Shown here: positions 56,230 to 64,000 of the stretch, in pieces | Position numbering within the stretch: the first letter of the stretch is position 1 | Layout of the letters: each line of letters starts with the position of its first letter | Source of the DNA: Cerioporus squamosus | Lineage: Eukaryota; Basidiomycota; Agaricomycetes; Polyporales; Polyporaceae | Assembly: GCA_022592435.1 (NCBI GenBank) | Contig: JABYQS010000002.1 | Span: 806,001-870,000, forward strand | Direction of reading: 5' to 3' | Length of the DNA stretch: 64,000 nucleotides | The notes under the pieces: model-generated | The model's database searches: none | Told to the model about the DNA's origin: nothing | What the model saw: the letters and a program-made list of their open reading frames with translations, nothing else | Translations under genes and position numbers: made by a program

Positions 56230-59200
56230 CCTGTCGGACCGCACTGCAGGGCCAGGACGCGGCGGTTTGGGTGAAAGGAGCGACGAGGGGTGAGGGAGAG
56301 AGGGAATGAGACACGGGGCGGACGGACGTGCGGAGAAGAGAGTTAGTGTCGGCTAGCCGATGGGGATACGAGGCCGTGGCCCGTGAAGATATGAATTTCG
56401 GAACAGGACTCACGAAGCGGCTGTCACTCGTCGGGGAGCTTGGGGTCGGACTTGCGGACGCGCGGTAGAGTCGGGGCGACGGGCAGCGAGCAATCGTGAG
56501 GCCGTGACCAAGGACGGAGAGAACGCGAGCGCGGCTCGGGTGGGACGAGGACGAGGGGACGGAGGATGCGGGGAGGACGAGGAGAAGGAGAGACCAGGAA
56601 AAGGGAACGAGGAGCAGCGCCTGGGCAGACGACATCCCGAGAGCTTGAACCGGACGCGACAAACACCACCCGTGGGAAGCACCGCATCCTGCCGCCCATG
56701 CCGCCGCGTGCTGCGTCCTGCTGCGTCATTTCGCCGTCCGCTCGTCGTTGCTGCGCCCGCCGCCGACGTCGTTCATCGCCAGCGCGCTCGCCGTGGCCTG
56801 CCACAGTCGCGCTCTCGCTCTGCGGTGGTGCGCCCCTCCTGTCCGCTCTCCTTCCAGTGCCCACCGCGCCCGCACTGGCCTGTCGCGCAGCCCACGGCCT
56901 CCGACACGTTCATCACTATCAGCCGCACCGGCCTACTTAGCGACGTATATGTTTTGTGATGCCGAGTCGTGCTTGTTTGCTCCGTTGTCTGAGCATCGTC
57001 CAATCATCGTGCGCGAAACATGAGGTCAATACTTCCGCATCCTGCCATCGCGGCATAAGTTCAAGCATGTTGAACTTCCAGGGTTGCCACAGCAGTTCTA
57101 ACACTGTCAAACCACATGCATGCATGCCATCTGGCATCCGGTGACCAGCTGTCACCTCAGTCTGCATCCACGGACGACTCCTTGGTGCGAGGATCGCTTG
57201 GCCTCTGCAAGCCTCTGGTCTGGCAGCGTCGACCTCGGGCGGACATGATCGTCCTCGTGCACACGGCAAGCTCTGACTTCATATGATGCTCAAAATATCC
57301 TCCAAGCGCAGTCGAACCTGACTCATACCTCCCAAGATAGCCCTCCGTGTGGCTTTTGCGTGTACTCTCAGCCGGGATCTCGAGCTGAGGACGGTCCATG
57401 GAAATTTGCCCGGCATCCACCCCAAGTTCACCTCGCCGCTCGGCCTCAAAATTAGAAGCAAGAGATGCGCTCAGGATTATACTCCAATGCCGCGTACGGC
57501 AACCGCTGTAGAATTCAGTTCGGCCGCACTTCTACCCGCAACTCTCTCACCTCGGTCAAAGTCACCTAGCTACGCCTCACGCGTTGCCATTCAAGACACA
57601 ATGTCCGTTCACGGCACCCTGGACGTAGAGCGGCCGTCTGCGGCGGTTCTCAGGTGGTTGGTGCAGCTCCTGACGATCTAGAGTTCGGGATCGGAAGGTG
57701 CCCCCTCGCAAGCTCAACGTTCAGGCCTATTCCTCATCTGCCCCTCTCCCGGAAATGGTCCATGTCCATCGTCGGACAAGTCTTGTCGACCAGACTCCGC
57801 CTGCCTGGGCGTCCTCCGATTCTGTGCCGCCAACAGGCGCGCCGTGCATGTCGACGCCCACGGTGACAACCTTTCAATGTCACGTCCCTGCCGCGCATAC
57901 GAGCGCAACCTCGGTCCGACAATCATGCCATCAGCTTGAATCCGTACATCCCGCTGTCGTACGCGTCTTTGCTGGACCAGCTCATGCTCGCCGCGTCAGG
58001 TCAGATGGATGTAGTTCGTGAGGTTGCCGAAGCGGCGAATAGCAGTAAGTACGTTGCCTCGAACTCAAATTATCAGAATTATCCATCGCTGACGAAGGGC
58101 CGCCGATGCACAGGGAAACGGATTATGATGTACTCGACTAAAGTACTCGAAGCCTTGCAAAATAACCTGTACGTCGACGGTCGCCAAACTTACGTCCCTT
58201 GTACCAGTGGCCGTCGAAATACACATTGTCATCGAGTACGTCAAACGTCAGCAGTTCGTTCGTTCTAAAGCTCGTTACGAGTCCGCGACACGGTCGGTGA
58301 CAACATCGCGGAGGTGCCCAGGCTGGAGTCGGCGCACTTGCCCATAGCATCGCCACCGCAATATAGAACGACTTGCGATCTGCGTCATCTCGGTGCCGAA
58401 CTGTCATGCAACACCGTCATGAACTGTATGTCTTGCAGCTCTTTCGTCCTCACGTGAGTGAGCGTGTTCACATCTTCTGTTGTCAGCAGGAACGAACGAG
58501 ACCTGACTTTCGTGTCTCGCCTTGGCCTGCGGTCTCGCTTGAGCATAGCACGGTCCATCACATGAGCTTGCGGACACACGTCGAGTCTCGAGGACGACGT
58601 CACCCCACCGAGCGTACCATTGAGCGGTGGCAGTCGACGGTGCTTCCCGACTAAGCAGCTGGCTGAGGGCACCCGCATCGAGCCTGGATGGTGGTAGTCA
58701 CGTGAACCGTACTTCCCGACCTCGTGAGTCTTCGTACTTGTCTCATTGCCACCACATGCGTTTCTATATGTCTGTAGGTACAACCACTCTCCTGCAGGTC
58801 ACTGAGCGTACGCACGTACTGATTAACTGTTTAACTAGATCTGCGTCGTAGATCGTCGTACAGCAAAGAACTTGGATCACATTATCCTATGTGCGCCAAG
58901 CGGTCCATGTGGCGGAAGTCATACGGTTGGCTGGAAGGCCTCCGGGTCCCGAGATGAACCCGGAGAACCCGGAGTCATGCGCAGGCTTGAGCTTGCCGGT
59001 GTGCAAGACGACAGTAAGTACGCCTATGTCACTGTGTGTCTCCAGGGCCAAGGTGGTCATGGTGCTTGGCCTCGGCGGGTCATGTATCATGCCTGATGAC
59101 CGTTTTTGCACTGCTAGCACCACATGGCGATGCTACAGTGGTGCTACGCAGTACACGAATGGGCCGCTTGGTCGGAGAGCAGCATCGAATATAAGGCGAG

Positions 59201-59312
59201 TACAGTACTCGACACTTCACCAGATCGTCCGGCTTCGTGCTGAATCGTAGCCGGTTGAGCATTACTACCGATAACCCCGTCTCCACTCCCGCTACTTAAT
59301 ACGACCTCGACC
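56230..59312. other. Gene-poor stretch (3.1 kb)
   Basis: The first 700 bp (56230-56960) are GC-rich 5' flank of the GH5 gene, with overlapping Arg/Pro-rich ORFs that look like composition artefacts. From 56960 on the sequence is mixed. One minus-strand ORF (58138-58407) has a non-repetitive segment ELLTFDVLDDNVYFDGHWYKG followed by a good GTAAGT donor. It could be an unrecognised exon or a pseudogene remnant; see findings. I see no RNA gene or repeat. Confidence 0.5.
59190..59195 (+). promoter_or_regulatory. TATA-like box of the Asp-box protein gene
   Basis: TATAAG lies about 120 bp upstream of the ATG at 59313. Confidence 0.4.
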
Positions 59313-60866
59313 ATGCGCTTATCCCTTCTAGCGCTACTTGCGACTCTCGTTTCAGCCAGCTACGCTGCCCCTGCCGCCCCATCCTCCGCCACCTCCCCAG
59401 ATGACCTGAGTGCAACGCCTCGCACGAACCACGCGCTCGCGCGTCGCGCAGGGCTCGTCCCGCACGTTAACGCCGCGGCCATCGACATCTCACCCAACAA
59501 TTCCGGCGCCTACCCCCGCCTCGCACGTCTCAGCGACGGCACGCTCCTCGCATCCTACACCGCCCGCTCCGGCGACACGCGCATCCTGACCGTGTCGCAG
59601 TCGACGGACGGCGGGAAGACGTACACCGCCCTCGGGGAGATCGCGCGCAGCACGGGCGACCTCGACAACACCTTCCTCCTGCAGCTCGCCAACGGGGACG
59701 TGGTGGCCGCGTACCGCAACCACGACCTGGACGCGAATCAGAACCCGACGTTCTACCGGCTCACCACGAGCATCTCGCACGACCGGGGCAAGACGTGGGT
59801 GTTCTTGAGCCAGATCGCGCAGCGCGCGGCGACGGCGACGAAGAACGGACTGTGGGTACGTGCTTTCCCTCATCTCTCCCTGAAACGTGCCCCGTTGCCC
59901 AGAGTCTTCCATTGTACTCTCCACCCTGAGCGGTGACGCGCTTCCGAGCACGACGATCCGCCTTCCCGGGTTTGTGGATGTCGATCCTCGATGTCACCGG
60001 TTGCTGTGCCAGTGCCTTGGGGGTGGCTGTGAGGCGGCAGCGGGGTTTGGTAGGCTCATGGCGCCAGAATCAGCGACGCTAACCATTCCATACGCCACAG
60101 GAACCGTTCTTGCGTCTTTCCAAGAGAGACGGGTCGCTGCAGGTGTACTACGCATCTGAGAACAACAACGACGACCAGGACATCCTCTTGCAAACCTCCA
60201 CGGACAACGGCCTGTCGTGGTCTTCGCCGCCCGTCACCGTTGCGGGCGGCACGACGACCGGCCGGGATGGGATGCCCGGATGCGCCAGTGAGTGTGGAGC
60301 CTGCAGCAAACATCGTGCCGCGTCATGTGCTGACGGACTGCCTCCCTGTATCCAGACTTCAACGATGGCGCGGACAAGCTGATGTGCGTGTTTGAGACCA
60401 CCGAGGGTCGGTCGGGCGGCACGTTCAACGTCAAGAGCGTCGTCTCGACGGACGAGGGCGCGAACTGGGGCCAGCGCAGCCCTGTCTACGCGCCGTCCGC
60501 AGCCAACGCCAATGGTCAGTCCTCTAGCCTTACTTACCTCCAACGACTACGTGCATGCTTGCTGACACTGCGTCCTACTTAGCCGGCGCGCCGCAGCTCG
60601 TCCAGACGTCCGACAACAACCTCGTCGTGTCCTTCATGACCGACGAGGACTCGTCCTCGCACAACTGGCCAAACCAGTTCGTCGCGTTCAAGATCGTCAC
60701 TGGCCCGCCCGTCGCGACCGGCAGTTGGGGCCACGAGACGACGGTGACCGCGCCCCAGTCGGCTTGGCCCGGTCTGCTTGCGAATCCTGATGGGTCCGTG
60801 TTCGCGTGCGTGGGGCACGACCCGGAGGGCTCGGTCTGTCACACCGTCACCTTTACGACTAGCTGA
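59313..60866 (+). CDS. Secreted sialidase-fold (Asp-box/BNR) glycoside hydrolase-like protein
   Basis: Exons 59313-59855, 60101-60287, 60356-60514 and 60583-60866 encode 390 residues. A signal peptide is visible (MRLSLLALLATLVSASYAA). Four Asp-box motifs of the S-x-D-x-G-x-x-W/Y form occur: STDGGKTY, SHDRGKTW, STDNGLSW and STDEGANW. These mark a six-bladed sialidase-type propeller. YPRLARLSDGTLLASYTARSG and LANGDVVAAYRNHD also fit. In fungi such proteins include GH93 exo-arabinanases and uncharacterised relatives; the substrate is not deducible here. The first intron (245 nt) is longer than average. Confidence 0.85.
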
Positions 60867-61110
60867 ACCCAAGCTGAGCGAGCTACCGAGGGGGTTCCAA
60901 TCGGCGATACTTACCCATTGTAAATCCCCTGACTGGATGTCTTTAGTGGTTATGCGACTGATTATGCATGGATGCAGATCTGTGATATTCGTTGTTCGTC
61001 CATGATCTATGTTGGTTGCGTACTCAATCCATTGTAATTGTCTCCTGAACTTCTTGCCTGGGTTTGTCTTAGTATGAGCATGACATCATCAAGGGAGCTC
61101 ACCAGACATA

Positions 61111-61181
61111 GCATTAATGGGGTAGTGGTAACCTGGGTCGTTGCCATCGACCCGCCGGGGGTTCGATTCCCCCTTAATGCA
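61111..61181 (+). tRNA. tRNA-Gly(GCC)
   Basis: Intronless 71-nt cloverleaf. The acceptor is GCATTAA/TTAATGC with discriminator A. The anticodon stem GGTCG/CGACC surrounds loop TTGCCAT with anticodon GCC. The T-arm is GGGGG/CCCCC around TTCGATT, and the D-loop is short with GG. A TTTTT terminator is at 61201-61205. Confidence 0.95.
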
Positions 61182-63052
61182 TAGCCGTGATTCGAAGTGC
61201 TTTTTGTAAACCGTGAGCCGCTTGAGCAGACATCCGTCATGGCCTCCTCCGAGAGCTGGAGACTGGTACAGCTCACACTCGACCGTAGACTAGTCCAGTT
61301 TCCGCGCCGCGTCTCCCTTGAGGTATATGAATTGCAAATGTGCAGAGTGAGGTTGTTATTTGTTTCTAACTTCTCGCTGCCAACGTGCTGATGAGTTCGC
61401 GACAGCAGAAACCTCACGTCATCTCTGGAGTCTGCGCCTCGTGCCTCACCGGATGTATACTGCAAGTGTATGTTATCGTATTTCTGCGGACCCGACTGCA
61501 GGAAAGTCGTCGAGCTTGAGGTTTAGGTAACGACCTGTCACCGTGACCCAGGTCAAAGTCTTACACCCAACGTCGCGGCGATCTTGGATGATCGGGTACG
61601 TCGGTGCCGCAAGGGCGCCCCGTGAACGCTCCAGGGTAAACAGTACGACAAAGAGTAGGTACCTGCCGGGTTAGAATCCACGAAGCTTCTCAGGTACACA
61701 TGCACTCCCATCAGCACACACGGTTGCATGGTAACTCCTGGTAACTCACGGCGCACGCTGATCATGAGGCGGTCGCGAAGGCTGCATGCACTGTGACTGC
61801 GGTTGCTCATGTGGTCGCCGAGCACGAGGCTACCCATATGGACGGAGGACGATAGGAAAGCCTTCAGGAATAGAAGGTCAGTCAGGCATGCTAAATCGCA
61901 GTAACCATCGAATCAGAATCGCGTTCTTGTTCATGCGACCGAAACGGACGGTGAGCCATACGAGAATAAGTAGCGGGTACATCAGGGTACATACTACTAG
62001 CAGTACGTGCGTCGTGCACCGGGGCCGTAGACTGTCGGGCACTGCGGCTGTACAAGACGCATGAGGACGCATGCAGTGGGGAAAGCACGAGACGAAAGAG
62101 CCGGTATGGGTGTGGAGAGGGCGTGGAAAAGGATCTTCGGACGCAATGCGCGAACAGGTGGGCGGACATCATGAGAGCAGAACTTCGAGTTCGACGTGGA
62201 CTATGTTACAGCCGACTAGAGCGACCGTAGAGTGAAGTAGCGTCTCTGGGTCGAAGCTGAGCGCATAGATCTTGGGTATGTATCTGCTGGTGTCCGGGCT
62301 TTGCCAGGACGTGCAGTCGTCCTGCCGGCAACCTGATGGTGGCTCCAGGCCTCGAGGTCCGGAGCGTGTCCAAGTAACTCCGAGTTCGCTTGACAACGAC
62401 CGTACGAAATGAGGATCTGGCCAGAAGGTTGGTAAGTAAGTCGCTGGAGGACGCGGGTACGAGAGCAACGGTGGCATCTGTTCTTGCCGAGCAGCCAGGG
62501 GTATACCTCGGATAAGATGAGGGCAGAGTGCAAGTGGACGTGGAGCAGTGCGAAGACGGGCCACACGAACGGACGCGATGCTGAACGCAGGTCGATAATT
62601 AGCACAAGACGTCATACTCAGCGGGCGCCTGCGGTGTGCGGTGGCTGGGAGGGCAGCTGGTGCAGGTTGATCAGGACGACCACACGGTCCCGCGCATGTC
62701 GCTCGTCGAGATACGCCCTTGCCGACAAATTGTTGCTTGACTTGGTTACAGCAGCATGGACGCACATGCGCCCAGCGATCGCACCGTGACTAGCTTGGAT
62801 GCTGCTTCTGCGCCGGCTGATGGCAGCGCTGCTGCTCGTGCTCGCCCGCACGTCGGATCGCGTTTCTTCCAGCGCGTCCGGGACAAGTTTGGCAACAAGT
62901 CCTCTCCTGGACCGACCCGCCGTACGCGTACGTACCCCGTTGCTTCCCCAGAGTCTCACACCCAGATGAGCATCATCCATCTCCTTCTTTGGGCCTTCCT
63001 CGAAATGTGACATGCGGACTCGGGCCCTCTCCCGTCCTGGCCTCTTGCATGA
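61182..63052. other. Intergenic region, 1.9 kb
   Basis: No gene is firmly supported between tRNA-Gly and the GH55 gene. A plus-strand ORF at 62756-63010 (85 codons, with an amphipathic RFFQRVRDKFG segment) ends about 40 bp before the GH55 TATA box; its status is unclear. Confidence 0.5.
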
Positions 63053-63060
63053 TATAAAAA
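63053..63060 (+). promoter_or_regulatory. TATA box of the GH55 gene
   Basis: TATAAAAA lies 63 bp upstream of the ATG at 63123, the strongest TATA match in the window. Confidence 0.65.
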
Positions 63061-63122
63061 CCCCCGACGATGCGTCTTGGTCGCCCAATTCACGCCGGTC
63101 TCGTCGCTGCCCGTCGCTCACC

Positions 63123-64000
63123 ATGCGTGCCCTCGGCGTCCTCTCCTTCCTAGCAGCGGCTGTGTCCCTTGCCAGGCCGGTCATAGGCGCAGCAGCGTCC
63201 TGCGGCACTGGTGTCGTTGGGACCGCCGCCGCCGGCGACCCGTATTGGCTCGAGAGCATCAAGCACCAAGGCATCGCTGCCTTCAATTCCGCTCCTTCTT
63301 CCTACAAGGTCTTCCGCAACGTCAAGGACTATGGTGCCGTCGGTGACGGTGTTGCCGACGACACTGCTGCGATCAAGTGAGTTATCTCTTGCGTACTTTC
63401 CTGCTAATGGTCTGTACTGAAGAGTTCCCTCACAGCGCCGCCATCTCAGATGGCACCCGGTGCGGCGGTGGAAGCTGCGACTCCACCACCACCGAGCCTG
63501 CTGTGGTCTACTTCCCCAAGGGGTGCGTGTCTTCTGCTACCGGGCATTCTCGATGAGTCCAAGTACTGACGCAGCGTGCACGCAGAACCTACAAGGTTTC
63601 CAGCCCGATCATGTCAGTTCCTGCAGCCGGCCCTGCATCGTGCCTCGTACTAACCGTGTGCATGCACATGCAGCGCCTACTATTACACCCAGCTCATTGG
63701 TGATGCACGCACGCCGCCCACTCTCCTCGCTGACGCGAGCTTCACCGGAATGGCTGTTATCGGTGAGTCCGGCATTTGTGGCACTGGGAGTTTAATGTTA
63801 ACTGACTTTGCGCTTCTTCCTCGTCCAGACGCGGACCCGTACATTCCGGGCGGCGGCGGCGCGCAGTGGTATGTCAACCAGAACAACTTCTTCCGGAGCG
63901 TTCGCAACTTCGTCATCGACCTGCGCAACACGCCCGCGAGTGCGACCTCCACCGGTATCCACTGGCAAGTCTCGCAGGCGACGTCGCTGATGAACATCGT
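63123..64000 (+). CDS. GH55 beta-1,3-glucanase, 5' part
   Basis: Exons 63123-63376, 63436-63522, 63586-63612, 63674-63762 and 63829 to the window edge. A signal peptide (MRALGVLSFLAAAVSLARPVIGA) precedes DPYWLESIKHQGIAAFN, then VFRNVKDYGAVGDGVADDTAAIN. This is the pectate-lyase-like start of GH55 and related beta-helix enzymes. Continuing motifs are VVYFPKGTYKVSSPI, YYYTQLIGDARTPPTLLA, NQNNFFRSVRNFVIDL and GIHWQVSQATSLMNI. GH55 enzymes are extracellular exo- or endo-beta-1,3-glucanases. The protein is truncated by the window end. The third exon is only 27 nt. Confidence 0.92.

Noticed and set aside
56504..57023. Overlapping plus-strand ORFs upstream of the GH5 gene
   Set aside because: Arg/Pro/Ser-rich in several frames at once, an effect of GC-rich composition. 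No domain and no splice-consistent continuation.
1..64000. CRISPR arrays, bacterial operons, biosynthetic gene cluster, viral or retroelement genes
   Set aside because: None seen. No repeat-spacer pattern, no reverse transcriptase or integrase motifs, and the genes are individually spliced nuclear genes of unrelated pathways.

Overview
The window is nuclear DNA from a filamentous basidiomycete, most likely an Agaricomycete and possibly a wood-decay polypore. This is inferred from gene content (GH55 and GH5 beta-1,3-glucanases, a RAM-pathway Sog2, a SUKH/Smi1 protein, an NuA4 Eaf1) and from gene structure. Genes are GC-rich, closely packed and cut by about 130 very short introns, mostly 50-66 nt. 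All exon coordinates were worked out by hand from splice sites, phase and family motifs. No transcripts were available.

Layout, left to right: the 3' end of fructose-1,6-bisphosphatase; a Nur1-like nuclear-rim protein (-); a coiled-coil membrane protein (+); a CCCH/coiled-coil protein with GW repeats (+); a cis-prenyltransferase (-) divergent from a SWIM/RING E3 ligase (+); a class II aldolase/adducin protein (+); a very intron-rich PhoD-like phosphatase (+); SSA-type Hsp70 (-) divergent from TOM40 (+); a second CCCH/coiled-coil paralogue (-); the DEAD-box rRNA helicase Spb4 (-) divergent from Sog2 (+). An AT-rich gap follows with a MITE-like element and tRNA-Ile(UAU). Then come a lone ABC ATPase (-), Eaf1/Vid21 (-), Smi1/Knr4 (-), two tandem SCOT genes (-), twinfilin (-) divergent from a Vac1/Pep7 FYVE protein (+), a small IF1-like protein (+), a membrane-anchored GH5 exo-beta-1,3-glucanase (-), a gene-poor stretch, a secreted sialidase-fold (Asp-box) protein (+), tRNA-Gly(GCC), and the 5' part of a GH55 glucanase (+) that runs off the window.

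The most unusual signal is in splicing. The PhoD-like gene appears to contain microexons of 8, 1 and 3 nt, and the GH5 gene a 5-nt microexon. The 1-, 5- and 8-nt exons are each needed to rebuild a conserved motif and keep the frame. Three introns appear to use GC instead of GT donors, two of them with the same GCGCGT hexamer. A second theme is paralogy. Two CCCH/coiled-coil genes 14 kb apart share a zinc finger split by an intron right after its first cysteine, but their linkers have diverged (GW-rich versus RD/RS-rich). The tandem SCOT genes differ by intron presence and absence. Two long exons (CCCH-1 and the FYVE gene) carry apparent one-base frame breaks at short homopolymers, which may be assembly errors.

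Functionally these are mostly unrelated housekeeping genes. A loose cell-wall and polarity theme (Sog2, Smi1, GH5, GH55) and the Hsp70/TOM40 divergent pair, two partners in mitochondrial protein import, are the only neighbourhoods that suggest linked roles.
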